Below are positions 51,829 to 60,353 of a stretch of DNA of 64,000 nt, one piece after another (the first letter of the stretch is position 1; each line of letters opens with the position of its first letter). Under the pieces are notes generated by a model, which did not search any database, was not told the DNA's origin, and was given only the letters and a program-made list of their open reading frames with translations. Position numbers and translations under genes: made by a program. This stretch comes from DATBGS01 sp036557885 (lineage in GTDB: Bacteria > Chloroflexota > Ktedonobacteria > Ktedonobacterales > DATBGS01), in the NCBI GenBank assembly GCA_036557885.1, contig DATBGS010000146.1:1-64000 (forward strand), written 5' to 3'.

Positions 51829-51837
51829 AACCTTGTG

Positions 51838-52773
51838 TTACGCCCGCTCGCCAACAGCAATGCTGAATTCGCGGGGTTCGCCGCCACGAAATACCTTTGC
51901 GGCGATGGTTTGCCCCAGCCGGTCTGCACCCAACTGCGCGCGCAGTGTGCCGCCGTCAGTCGTGGGCTGGTCGGCCAGCGAAACCAGCAGGTCGCCAATC
52001 AACAGGCCGCCCTTTTCGGCGGGGCTGCCTGGCTCAACGGTGACGATCAAGAGCGCGCTTTCCTGCTTGAGGCCAGACTTTTGCGCAATCGCTGGCGGCA
52101 CTGGCACCTGCTGTGTGCCGATGCCCAGATAGCCCCGACGCACGCGGCCATGCTTCAGGAGAGTATTGGCAATGCGGGTCAGTGTGACGACTGGCACAGC
52201 GCTGCTGTTCTGACGGGTAAGCTGCGAGCTATTCAGGCCCACGACCTTGCCTGCCATATCCACCAGCGGCCCACCGGAGAAGCCAGGGTAGAGGGTGACA
52301 TCGGCATAGATGATGCCCTCGATCTCTTGGCCCTGCCAGGAGCGGCGTGGACCATCCACAGCGCTGACCGCGCCAAACGAGACGCGCGGGCCATCGGAGG
52401 AGGGCCGCCCAATTGCCAGCACCAGATTGCCGACGCGCAGCCCCTCGCCAATTTCGGCGGGGACGTTCTCGGTGCCCAGGTCCACGTCCTTCAGCCGCAG
52501 CGCCGCCAGATCGGTGCCTGGGTCGCGCCCGATGAGCTGCGCCTTGACTTCGCGGCCATCAGGCAAGCCAACCGTAATATCTTCTTCGCGCTCAATCACA
52601 TGATCAGCGGTCAGGACAATCGTTTCTGTCTCGGCGCGCCAGAGGATGCCGCTGGCGGATTGACGCTGCCGCGCTGATACCGTCACAATGGAACGGGCCG
52701 CGCGCTCAACGGTTGAGGCCAGTTGATCGGAGAATTGGCTGAGCGCACTGTGCTGCTCTTGTGTTTTTGGCAT
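51838..52773 (-). CDS. second HtrA-like trypsin/PDZ protease, no signal peptide
   Basis: A 311-residue paralogue of the 50731 protease. The triad is LTADHVIER (His), DPGTDLAALRL (Asp) and LYPGFSGGPLVD (Ser; Phe replaces the usual Asn before Ser). A C-terminal PDZ domain includes GYLGIGTQQVPVP and EPGSPAEKGGLLIGDLLVSL. No signal peptide is present. The ATG at 52773 has AAGGAGA upstream. Tandem duplication with divergence is likely; together with the LuxR regulator they form a leftward stress-type module. Confidence 0.88.
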   Translation of the reverse strand: MPKTQEQHSALSQFSDQLASTVERAARSIVTVSARQRQSASGILWRAETETIVLTADHVIEREEDITVGLPDGREVKAQLIGRDPGTDLAALRLKDVDLGTENVPAEIGEGLRVGNLVLAIGRPSSDGPRVSFGAVSAVDGPRRSWQGQEIEGIIYADVTLYPGFSGGPLVDMAGKVVGLNSSQLTRQNSSAVPVVTLTRIANTLLKHGRVRRGYLGIGTQQVPVPPAIAQKSGLKQESALLIVTVEPGSPAEKGGLLIGDLLVSLADQPTTDGGTLRAQLGADRLGQTIAAKVFRGGEPREFSIAVGERA

Positions 52774-52939
52774 TGTTGTCTCCTTGTATGCTTCTGCTGT
52801 TCTCTCCGAAGCTTCGCTTGATCTGGCTGCATTCGAGAAAGCAGTTTCGATAGTGAGAGCATACACGGATTGCGTGCCCGGCTACATCCCTCTTCCGTTG
52901 AGGCTGGCACCTGCCTATTTGGGGAGGAGCGCCGCCTGT

Positions 52940-53713
52940 CTAAAAGAAGAGAACGCGCTCGGTAACGTCAACAATTCTGGCCCAGGCAGCGCTGTGAGGA
53001 TTGATGACGGCAAAGTGATCAACACCGGGCAGTTCCACGAGCGTCACCAGATCATTTGCTGCCTGCGCTGCCGCTGTATACGCCTGGCTGACCTCCAGGG
53101 GCACAGAGTCGTCTGCGGTGCCATGTACCAGCACGTGCGGTATGCCCAGCGGCAGCAGCGCTGTGGGCGAAGATAGTTTGTAGCGGTCTGGTACTTCAGC
53201 AGGCGTGCCGCCCAGGAACTCAGACGCCACACCATTGCTCAGACTCAGGCGGCTGCATGCCTCCAGGTCGGCCACACCCGCCAGACTGACCACGCCGCCC
53301 AGTTTGAGCGGCTTGATAGTTGCCGTGACCAATGGGCCTTCTTTTGGCAGGTGCTCGCGCCCGGCCAGCCAGAGTGCCAGATGCCCGCCTGCTGAGTGCC
53401 CGATAACGACCACGCGCTTCAGGTCAAGGGCGTAGCGCGGGCCAATTTCGCGGAGCGCGTCCACTGCTGAGGCAACGTCCAACAGGGTTCCCGGCCAGCC
53501 TCCACCGGGATCGCCAATGCGTCGGTACTCAATATTCCACGAGGCGATTCCTCGAATCGCCAGATCATCGCCCAAAGGAACCATGAGGCGAAAATCGTAT
53601 TTGTTGCGCCAGAATCCACCATGAATGAGGACCACAGTGGGGTGAGGGCTAGCGTAATTGGGGATGGTCAACTCGCCAAATTGTAATGCCTCTGAACCAT
53701 AAGCCAAGCGCAT
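52940..53713 (-). CDS. alpha/beta hydrolase (kynurenine formamidase/BD-FAE-like)
   Basis: A 257-residue hydrolase. The HGGFW oxyanion motif is in VVLIHGGFWRNKYDF, the nucleophile elbow in VVIGHSAGGHLALWLAG, the acid in VHGTADDSVP and the His in GVDHFAVINP. HGGxW plus GHSAGG is typical of kynurenine formamidase-like and hormone-sensitive-lipase-related esterases. It has no signal peptide. The ATG at 53713 is the only start that keeps the full fold. The substrate is unknown. Confidence 0.86.
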   Translation of the reverse strand: MRLAYGSEALQFGELTIPNYASPHPTVVLIHGGFWRNKYDFRLMVPLGDDLAIRGIASWNIEYRRIGDPGGGWPGTLLDVASAVDALREIGPRYALDLKRVVVIGHSAGGHLALWLAGREHLPKEGPLVTATIKPLKLGGVVSLAGVADLEACSRLSLSNGVASEFLGGTPAEVPDRYKLSSPTALLPLGIPHVLVHGTADDSVPLEVSQAYTAAAQAANDLVTLVELPGVDHFAVINPHSAAWARIVDVTERVLFF

Positions 53714-54056
53714 CTTGAGTAAACCTGCCTTCTGATCAAATTGCGCGCTTCATCCCCAACATGGCATCGCGGAAGAGGCAGGATGCCCTTGTCCTCCTGC
53801 CTGGTGAAGGCGCTTGTTGGTACGTTATATCCTATCGAATGCCAGGCGTGCCAGTCCTTCTGCTTGCGTTGTTGACGTGTGGCAATTATGCCGAAGGTAG
53901 TGATCGCTACAGAAGTTTGCAAGAGAGTGCGATACCCTCTTTTCTTAGTAACTGTATTGCCCAAACTCTGCTTCTAAAAGATTTGCTTTAAAAAACATGC
54001 CGATGAAACGCGAACGCAGTAAGCGTTGGCTTAGGAATTAAGGAGGGAAATCCCGC
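53714..54056. other. intergenic region between divergent genes
   Basis: No gene seen. It holds the upstream signals for the leftward hydrolase and the rightward GH5 gene. An 8-bp hairpin AGGCAGGA / TCCTGCCT occurs near 53777. A small dyad AACGC-AGTAA-GCGTT lies about 40 bases before the GH5 start. No clear -35/-10 pair was found. Confidence 0.4.
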
Positions 54057-55244
54057 GTGGCACGCGCCCCTCGCCCTGTCCTCTTGCTCACAATGCTCTT
54101 TTTGGTGACTATTCTGACCACTTGCGCTCCCCCTCAGAATCCGAGTGCCAGCCAACCTACAGCTACGCGCGCGCCAGAAGGCACCATCCATACGGAGCAT
54201 GGCAAGCTGGTTGATGCTTCTGGTCACCAGGTCCGTCTTACTGGCGTTAACTGGTTTGGCATGGAGACGGGGTTCTTTGCGCCGGAAGGTCTGGACGTGC
54301 GCAACTGGAAGGCGATGCTTGATCAGATTGTGAAGGCGGGCTTTAACACCATCCGTTTCCCCTTTAGCAACCAGTTCCTCGACGACCCGACGAGCCGCCC
54401 GCAGCACATCAACTATCAATTAAACCCCGATTTGCTGGGCTTGCAAGGGCTGAGCTTGCTAGATCGCCTGGTTGAAGGCGCTCGTCAGCGCGGCCTCAAA
54501 GTGATTCTTGACCGCCATCAGCCCACATCTGAAGAACCAACCAAGCTCTGGTATACCGATCAGGTGCCGGAGTCGCGCTGGATTGCTGATTGGGTGATGC
54601 TGGCCCAGCACTTCAAAGGAAACCAGACGGTGATTGGCGCGGACCTGAACGGTGAGCCACACGGCCCGGCCACCTGGGGCAGCGGAGATATGAAGACCGA
54701 TTGGCGTCTGGCATCGGAGCGCGCGGGCAACGCGATTTTGCAGGCCAACCCCAACTGGCTGATCATTGTGGAAGGCATCGAGCAGTACGCGGGCGGCCTG
54801 TACTGGTGGGGCGGCAACCTGCAAGGGGCAGGCAAGTATCCGGTGCGGCTGTCGTCGCCCGATAAGCTGGTGTATTCGGCGCATGACTATGGGCCGGAAG
54901 TGTACCCGCAGTCCTGGTTCAGCGCCAAGAACTTTCCGCAAAACCTGGCCTCGATTTGGGAACAGCATTGGGCCTATCTTCAACTGAGCGGAACTGCTCC
55001 AGTGCTCATTGGTGAGTTCGGCGCTCGCTCGGTTGGCGCGAATACGGAGGGTATCTGGCTGCGCAGTTTGATGGAGTATATCAAGGCGCACGGCTTCAGT
55101 TATACCTATTGGGCGTGGAATCCTAACTCAGAGGATACGGGCGGGCTGCTCATGAATGACTGGAAGACGCTTGATCAGCAGAAGCTGAGCATTCTGGCGA
55201 TAGATCAAGCGCCGCTGCTGGACAAGCCCCGGCGCGCACCATAG
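54057..55244 (+). CDS. GH5-like cellulase/endoglucanase lipoprotein
   Basis: A 395-residue secreted glycoside hydrolase. It starts with a GTG (AAGGAGGG upstream) and a lipoprotein signal, LLLTMLFLVTILTTC with Cys about residue 23, then a Pro/Ser/Thr linker. The GH5 TIM barrel shows LTGVNWFGMETG, GFNTIRFPFSNQFL, LKVILDRHQP, the acid/base in ADLNGEPHGP, a VYSAHDYGPEVYP segment and the nucleophile in LIGEFGAR. It probably hydrolyses beta-1,4-glucan outside the cell. REP-like repeats and a terminator follow. Confidence 0.9.
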   Translation: MARAPRPVLLLTMLFLVTILTTCAPPQNPSASQPTATRAPEGTIHTEHGKLVDASGHQVRLTGVNWFGMETGFFAPEGLDVRNWKAMLDQIVKAGFNTIRFPFSNQFLDDPTSRPQHINYQLNPDLLGLQGLSLLDRLVEGARQRGLKVILDRHQPTSEEPTKLWYTDQVPESRWIADWVMLAQHFKGNQTVIGADLNGEPHGPATWGSGDMKTDWRLASERAGNAILQANPNWLIIVEGIEQYAGGLYWWGGNLQGAGKYPVRLSSPDKLVYSAHDYGPEVYPQSWFSAKNFPQNLASIWEQHWAYLQLSGTAPVLIGEFGARSVGANTEGIWLRSLMEYIKAHGFSYTYWAWNPNSEDTGGLLMNDWKTLDQQKLSILAIDQAPLLDKPRRAP

Positions 55245-55275
55245 AGCGCTATTGCTTGCTGTGCCCCCTCTGGGG

Positions 55276-55334
55276 GTAGCCCCGCCGACTCTGGCGGGCC
55301 GTCCCCTCGCTCACCGGCGTCCCGCCGGTGGTAC
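55276..55334. repeat. REP-like repeats after the GH5 gene
   Basis: GTAGCCCCGCC-GACTC-TGGCGGGC at 55276 and CACCGGCGTCCCGCCGGTGG with GTAC at 55312-55334. They lie just before a hairpin terminator. Confidence 0.78.
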
Positions 55335-55340
55335 AAGCAG

Positions 55341-55373
55341 CAGCGCCGCTCTCATTCATCGAGAGCGGCGCTG
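55341..55373. terminator. terminator between convergent GH5 and sedolisin genes
   Basis: A perfect 13-bp stem CAGCGCCGCTCTC and complement with loop ATTCATC, followed by TTGTC. It likely serves both directions. Confidence 0.7.
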
Positions 55374-55404
55374 TTGTCAGGAGGGGCTGAGGCGGTGCTG
55401 AGGA

Positions 55405-56835
55405 TTAGTGATGAACACCGCCAAGCAGCGAAATCAGCAGAGGCAGCAGCGCATCGGCTTTCGGCGTGCCCCAGCCCGTCGCGGCATCCCAGCCTGTGAG
55501 GGCGTTGAAGCCTTGCACTGTGACCAGATTGTTGTTAGCGTCTGGCTCCTGCACCGTGTTGTTGCCAACCGTTGTGTCGTGGAACGTGCTGGCATACTCT
55601 GACGGGTTGGTGGCAATCTTGTAGATGGCCTCGGTGATGAAGCCAAGCCGACGCCCAGCCATCTGATCAGCCAGCGCGATGAGTCCAGCCCAACAGGGTG
55701 AGCCAACGCTGGTCCCACCAAAGATGAAGAACGCCGGGGTGGTTACTCCAGCACAGACCCCACAGGAGGCAAGCACACCGTGATTGATGCCGCCGGTGAA
55801 GGAGATGTCTGGAATGCCCCGGTGCCCATCGCGTGTATTGGCAACGCCATGCTGCCAGCTTGGGCGCGTGAAGAGGGTGCTAAAGCCGCCACCAGTAGAG
55901 AAGTTACCAGCAGTGAATTGACCTGCCGGGTGATTCAGGGCAATCTCGCTGCCGTACGTGCCTGGGGTTGGGTCGCAGGTCGTTCCGGCGCGGCAATCGA
56001 ACGCCGCGAATAGTTCAGTGGCGCCCACTGCTGTCACCAGCGGATCGGAGGCCGGGGTGCTGGCTACCTGCGTCCAGGTCGTGCCGTCGCAGGTGCCCTG
56101 CGCCGCGCCCTGATCGCCAGTGGAGGCAAAGATGGTGATGTGCTTGGAATTGGCTGTCTGGAAGACAGTGTGCTGGAGCGCGAGCACCTGGGGGTCGCTG
56201 CACGTTTCATTGCCGCCAAAGCTCTGGGAGATGATGTCGCCTATATTGTGATCTACGGCCCACTTGGTCGCGTTGATGAGGTCTACGTCCGAGTTGGACT
56301 TTGCCAGCACCAATTCAATATTGGCGCCGGGAGCAATGGCGTGCGACCACTGCACATCCAGCGCAATCTCACCAGCAAAGCTGGACTGCGCCGGGTCGTT
56401 CGGGTCGAAGGGCGTCAAGCCAAAGGGAGCATCCTGGTGGAAATTGGGCGTAGGCAGCCCAAATGTCTGATCGAAGGCCGCCAGGTCCACCTGAACGGTT
56501 GGGTCTTGGAAGGCGTCAATAATCACAATCGTATGACCAGCCCCTGTGACGCCTGCATTCAGCAGAGGGTTGATGTTAAATGCCTGGTAAATCTGCTGGG
56601 GGCTGTAGCAGACAATAGCATTCGGACCGCGATTGGTCTGGCAGCCAAATTGAGCGACATTTGGATCGCCTGCGGGCTGCATCTCTGGATTCACCGACCA
56701 GGGGGAGGAGCGAAGAGTCGCGCTGGATGCTGCCGAGGTGTGGAGCGCGAAAACACCACTAAAGACCGCGATGAGCGCGGCGAGAACGGCCAGCGAACTC
56801 ACGAGAAAACGACGAGAAGAGAAGTTACGACGCAT
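55405..56835 (-). CDS. sedolisin (S53) family protease
   Basis: A 476-residue secreted serine-carboxyl peptidase of the kumamolisin/sedolisin type. A signal peptide (FLVSSLAVLAALIAVFSGVFALHTSAA) is cut after about residue 35. The Glu/Asp pair is in FAGEIALDVQWSHAIAPGA and the Ser in FIFGGTSVGSPCWAGL, replacing the usual SGTSxS with GGTSVGS. There is no long pro-domain, which S53 enzymes normally carry; the mature-like part begins soon after the signal. Cys pairs suggest disulfides. The ATG at 56835 follows GAGGAG. Active at acid pH in relatives. Confidence 0.9.
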   Translation of the reverse strand: MRRNFSSRRFLVSSLAVLAALIAVFSGVFALHTSAASSATLRSSPWSVNPEMQPAGDPNVAQFGCQTNRGPNAIVCYSPQQIYQAFNINPLLNAGVTGAGHTIVIIDAFQDPTVQVDLAAFDQTFGLPTPNFHQDAPFGLTPFDPNDPAQSSFAGEIALDVQWSHAIAPGANIELVLAKSNSDVDLINATKWAVDHNIGDIISQSFGGNETCSDPQVLALQHTVFQTANSKHITIFASTGDQGAAQGTCDGTTWTQVASTPASDPLVTAVGATELFAAFDCRAGTTCDPTPGTYGSEIALNHPAGQFTAGNFSTGGGFSTLFTRPSWQHGVANTRDGHRGIPDISFTGGINHGVLASCGVCAGVTTPAFFIFGGTSVGSPCWAGLIALADQMAGRRLGFITEAIYKIATNPSEYASTFHDTTVGNNTVQEPDANNNLVTVQGFNALTGWDAATGWGTPKADALLPLLISLLGGVHH

Positions 56836-57203
56836 AGAAGAAATTCTCCTCAATACAATCTGTCAATCAGTTTAGATGTCCTCTCATGTAGAGGGAAAGA
56901 GAGACGCCTGGGACTCCTCCTTTCTTCTTGTTGGTGGGTGCCTTTGGCAGGCAGAAGTTCAGCAGGACGGGTGAGGATCAGGCTTCTGACTTCGAGGGAA
57001 ATAGTATGTTGTTGTCCTGCTTGTTACGCGCCCTTGCGCTGGAGAGCGCAGAACCTGCTCTGCCATTTATGCACCCATCGCAAGTATAGCTTGCTGGTAT
57101 GGAAAAATGGCAGGTAGTTTATGGACAAAAGCGTCCTGTGGGGACGAAAGAGTCTTGAGGAAAAAATCAATAATGGCGAGGCGCTCTGACTACCAGGGGA
57201 AAT
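56836..57203. other. intergenic region upstream of the sedolisin gene
   Basis: Contains no gene I can support. On the minus strand a TTGACA lies close to the sedolisin start (near 56860) but has no -10 before the ATG, so the real promoter is probably further upstream. A short CGTCC-TGTGG-GGACG hairpin is near 57131. Confidence 0.4.
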
Positions 57204-58100
57204 CTAGCCTGCTGATCGCTCACAAAGGTGCTCGCGCAGTTCCGCCAGGAAGACCTCGTGGACTCGTCCAACGGGGGCTGGTTCGTTCCGGCGGATGAAC
57301 CCAACCGACAGGAAGAGTTGCGCCTGCTCGATCTTTCGCGTGACGGTTCCTGCTGGGGGCGGAGTGACCACCAGCGCTGGGACAATGGCGACTCCCAAAC
57401 CAAGCTGTACGGCGTGCTTGATGGCTTCCATGCTGCCAATTTCAATCCCAGAATACGGGTTGGTGCCCCGGCTGAGCAAGGCGCGTTCCGTGACTTCGCG
57501 GTACGCGCAGTGCTGCTCAGTCAGCAGCAGACGCTGCCCGGCTAGCTGGTCTGGGGTGACGGTTTCGCTGGCCGCCAGCGAGTGGGTTTGCGGAGCCAGC
57601 AATACCAGGGCTTCGTTGAAAAGCGGCTCAAAGTGCAGGCCCAAATGCGCTGGAGGCGGGGAGCAAACGCCCAGGTCGAGTTTGCCTGTAGCGACCTGAT
57701 AGCTGATGCTTTGCGTGCCGCCCACTTCCAGGGTCAGCCGAACCCTGGGGCGTTTGGTGAAAAAGGGCACCAGCAAGCCGGGCAGCCGCAGGCTCGCGGT
57801 GGGTTCAATGACTCCCAGACGAATATGGCCGGTTTCGCCTTGCACCAGCTCTGCCATCATCTCCTGGATGCGTGTTGCCTCCTCCAGCAGGCGATCAGCA
57901 GAATCGCGCAGGTTTCTTCCGGCCTCGGTCAGTTGGACCCGCTTGCCCTGGCGCGCAAACAGCTTCACGCCCAGATCAGCCTCTAGTTGTTGGATGTGCA
58001 GCGTAATCGTTGATTGGGCATATTGCAGTTCTTCTGCGGCGCGAAGCAGGCTTCCGGTTCGCACCACCGTCTGAAACGTCAACAACTGGCGTAGTTCCAT
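57204..58100 (-). CDS. LysR family transcriptional regulator
   Basis: A 298-residue LysR-type regulator. The HTH is MELRQLLTFQTVVRTGSLLRAAEELQYAQSTITLHIQQLEADLGVKLFARQGKRVQLTEAG; residues 90-295 are the periplasmic-binding-like effector domain (GHIRLGVIEPTASLRLPGLLVPFFTKRP). The start at 58100 follows GGGGGATG. It diverges from a small cupin gene at 58290, and the gap holds nested dyads, so the cupin gene is the likely target. The inducer is unknown. Confidence 0.92.
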   Translation of the reverse strand: MELRQLLTFQTVVRTGSLLRAAEELQYAQSTITLHIQQLEADLGVKLFARQGKRVQLTEAGRNLRDSADRLLEEATRIQEMMAELVQGETGHIRLGVIEPTASLRLPGLLVPFFTKRPRVRLTLEVGGTQSISYQVATGKLDLGVCSPPPAHLGLHFEPLFNEALVLLAPQTHSLAASETVTPDQLAGQRLLLTEQHCAYREVTERALLSRGTNPYSGIEIGSMEAIKHAVQLGLGVAIVPALVVTPPPAGTVTRKIEQAQLFLSVGFIRRNEPAPVGRVHEVFLAELREHLCERSAG

Positions 58101-58112
58101 GTCATCCCCCAA

Positions 58113-58180
58113 CTATCAGAAAAAATGAAGTATCTCTTCATAATCTCTCGCTTGACTGATAGATCATAGCACATTACAGT
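58113..58180. promoter_or_regulatory. LysR/cupin divergent control region with nested dyads
   Basis: Outer dyad CTATCAG (58113-58119) and CTGATAG (58156-58162); inner dyad ATGAAG-TATCT-CTTCAT (58125-58141), both perfect. A plus-strand promoter TTGACT (58152) with 17 bases to TACAGT (58175) faces the cupin gene and overlaps the outer dyad. Confidence 0.6.
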
Positions 58181-58289
58181 TCTTTGGTAGGTCCAGGTTG
58201 CGCTTTCAAGTGGGCGCGACAGCAAGCAGAAGAGGTCACCGCAACTCGTGTTGGCACAAGTTGCCAGTGATGCACAGAGGAGAAGCACC

Positions 58290-58604
58290 ATGTCTGATAT
58301 TGTTTGGGCATCAGCCCAGGAACAGCCCGCCAGAAATCTCTACCCTGGGGTCACAAGCCGCAGGCTCTGGCAGGGCGCCAACGGAGCCAAGGCGCTGCTG
58401 GTGGAGATTGCGCCGGGCGCGTCCTGGCAAGAGTTGGATGTGCACGAGCCGGGGCCAGAAGAGGTGTTTGTTGTTTCCGGGGTCTTTAATGATGGGGTGC
58501 GTGACTACGCGCCCGGCACCTTCATCCATAACCCGGCAGGCTCCAGCCATGTCCCACAGTCCAAGACCGGGTGCACCCTATTTGTCTTTTTTCCAGAAGG
58601 CTAG
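58290..58604 (+). CDS. small cupin protein (ChrR-like)
   Basis: A 104-residue cupin. The metal-binding motif 1 is around LDVHEPGPEEVFVVSGVFNDG (His and Glu ligands; G-x5-H-style spacing partly kept), and motif 2 is YAPGTFIHNPAGSSHVPQSKTGC. It resembles the cupin of ChrR anti-sigma factors and small stress cupins. GAGGAG precedes the ATG. It is divergent from the LysR gene with shared dyads, so it is likely induced by that regulator. Confidence 0.85.
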   Translation: MSDIVWASAQEQPARNLYPGVTSRRLWQGANGAKALLVEIAPGASWQELDVHEPGPEEVFVVSGVFNDGVRDYAPGTFIHNPAGSSHVPQSKTGCTLFVFFPEG

Positions 58605-58737
58605 CGAGCTTTTATCTGGATGGGGTGCTTTCCCTCTGTAAGATGTGGCTGTGTGCTGATCTCCGTTTTAAATACAGTTGAGAAGAATAAGGAGGCAGCA
58701 CACGACGTGCCACTCTCTTACAGGAAAGGGTTGATAC

Positions 58738-59835
58738 ATGGACACCACCAGCACCCCCATTGATGTCGTCATCAGCTTTGATACCACAGGAAGCATGTAC
58801 CCGGTGCTTACCCAGGTGCGCCGGAAAGTGAAGGAAGCCGTCACCCGCTTGATGCGCGAACTGCCAGGTATCCATATCGGCATCATTGCGCATGGGGACT
58901 ATTGCGACGCGGGTAGCACCTATGTGACGCAGCATCTTGATTTGACGCAGGATACCGCCTCTATCACGGACTTTGTTGAGCATACCCAGGCAACGGGCGG
59001 GGGCGATGCCCCAGAATGTTACGAACTGGTGCTGCATGAAGCGCAAGACCTGGCCTGGCGCCCGGAGGCCACGCGCGTTTTTGTTCTGATTGGTGATGAC
59101 GTGCCTCACGCGCCTGCATCGAATCCTCAAAATCTGAACTGGCGAACTGAAGTGGCGGCGCTCACCGCGCGTGGTATCAGCGTGTATGGGGTTCAGGCAC
59201 TCAACCGCCGCCACGCGACGCCGTTTTATAAAGAGCTAGCGAATGCGTCGGGCGGGTTCCATCTGGGCCTGGACCAGTTTGCCGAAATCACGGATATGCT
59301 CATGGCGATCTGCTATCGCCAGGATACAGGTGCGGATGCCAAGCTGCAATGGTATGAGCAAGAGGTACAGCGCGAAGGGCGCATGAGCCGTTCGCTGAGA
59401 CGCGCCTTTGCCACCATGCAGGGCCGCGATCTGGCAGCAGAGACAGGGCCGGTGGATTTGCGCGCTGTGCCTGCTGGCCGCTTCCAGGTGTTGGAGGTGG
59501 ATGAGTCCATGCCGATTCAGGATTTTGCGCAGCGGAACGGGCTGATCTTCAAGGCGGGCAAGGGGTTCTACGAGTTTACCAAGACAGAGACAATCCAGTC
59601 CAGCAAAGAAATCGTCTTGCAACATCGCTCGACTGGTGATCTTTTTGCCGGAACGCAGGCACGCGCCATGTTAGGGCTGCCTTTCGACGAAGAGGCGCGC
59701 ATCCGGCCAACCCACCTGGAAGAATATCGCGTCTTTGTTCAGAGCACGTCCTATAACCGGAAGCTGATGGGTCGGACACGTTTTCTTTATGAGGTTGCTG
59801 ATTACGACCCCACTGCCACAGCAGCAGAGGCGTGA
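58738..59835 (+). CDS. von Willebrand factor A domain protein
   Basis: A 365-residue protein. Residues 7-195 are a VWA domain with a complete MIDAS: DTTGSM (standing for DxSxS-type DTTGS), a mid-domain TGGGDAPE Thr and an IGDDVPH Asp. The C-terminal 150 residues (RAVPAGRFQVLEVDESMPIQDFAQRNGLIFKAGKGFYEFTKTETIQ...) are a separate conserved-looking region that recalls proteins linked to alpha-kinase-type VWA systems and may be a phenotypic ubiquitin-like sensor module. There is no signal peptide. The start follows GGAAAGGG. Role unknown. Confidence 0.82.
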   Translation: MDTTSTPIDVVISFDTTGSMYPVLTQVRRKVKEAVTRLMRELPGIHIGIIAHGDYCDAGSTYVTQHLDLTQDTASITDFVEHTQATGGGDAPECYELVLHEAQDLAWRPEATRVFVLIGDDVPHAPASNPQNLNWRTEVAALTARGISVYGVQALNRRHATPFYKELANASGGFHLGLDQFAEITDMLMAICYRQDTGADAKLQWYEQEVQREGRMSRSLRRAFATMQGRDLAAETGPVDLRAVPAGRFQVLEVDESMPIQDFAQRNGLIFKAGKGFYEFTKTETIQSSKEIVLQHRSTGDLFAGTQARAMLGLPFDEEARIRPTHLEEYRVFVQSTSYNRKLMGRTRFLYEVADYDPTATAAEA

Positions 59836-59989
59836 GGCATTCGTGAGGTTGACGGGCAGCAACAAACGGGGGATACCAGGGGAAACGTTGGTGCTGTTCT
59901 TCGTCACAAAACTAAAAAAACTTGTTCGCCTCACGCGCTTTCTCTGGGCACAAATGACCTCGGCTCAGCTTGCGTCTGGAGCGCGGGGA

Positions 59990-60151
59990 TGGTATCGTTG
60001 AAGTGGTGGTACTGGACCACCCAGACATGTCAAAGGCTCGATACTCAAAAACTACCGTAGCTCTCCAGTCAGCAGCGTTGCGAAGAACAGACCTCTTTGG
60101 GACGCTGAAGAGGAGATGGTGTAGCAGCCATCCGCTGCTGTCAGAAGGAAA
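59990..60151 (+). ncRNA. hairpin-rich untranslated segment, possible sRNA
   Basis: A run of potential stems: GGTATCG (near 59991) with CGATAC (near 60039), GGTGG-TACTGGA-CCACC near 60007, CTCTT-TGGGACGCTG-AAGAG near 60092 and GATGG-TGTAGCAG-CCATC near 60116. It ends at a good intrinsic terminator (60152). No reading frame of note. It could be an sRNA or the 3' UTR of the VWA gene; no known RNA family was recognised. Confidence 0.35.
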
Positions 60152-60190
60152 CGCCTTACGGGTATTCTACCTGTAAGGCGCTTTCTTTTA
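60152..60190 (+). terminator. intrinsic terminator
   Basis: CGCCTTAC with GTAAGGCG extended to a 12-bp stem (one G-T pair) and loop ATTCT, followed by CTTTCTTTT. A classic rho-independent terminator in plus orientation. Confidence 0.85.
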
Positions 60191-60353
60191 CGCCGCTTCC
60201 CGCACGCGGGATGCAGGCGGATTTTGTCTACTGCGCTTGTTGAGATAACTTCCAGAGGAACAATGTAGAAAAGCGACTAAGCACTTCGTCTAAGAGGAGA
60301 GGGAGAATGCTTATGTACATGGGTAGGATAGTTGTCTCTTGAGGAGCACAGCA

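Noticed and set aside
59990..60151. c-di-GMP riboswitch, prompted by GGGACGC near 60099
   Set aside because: The other conserved blocks are absent or in the wrong order.
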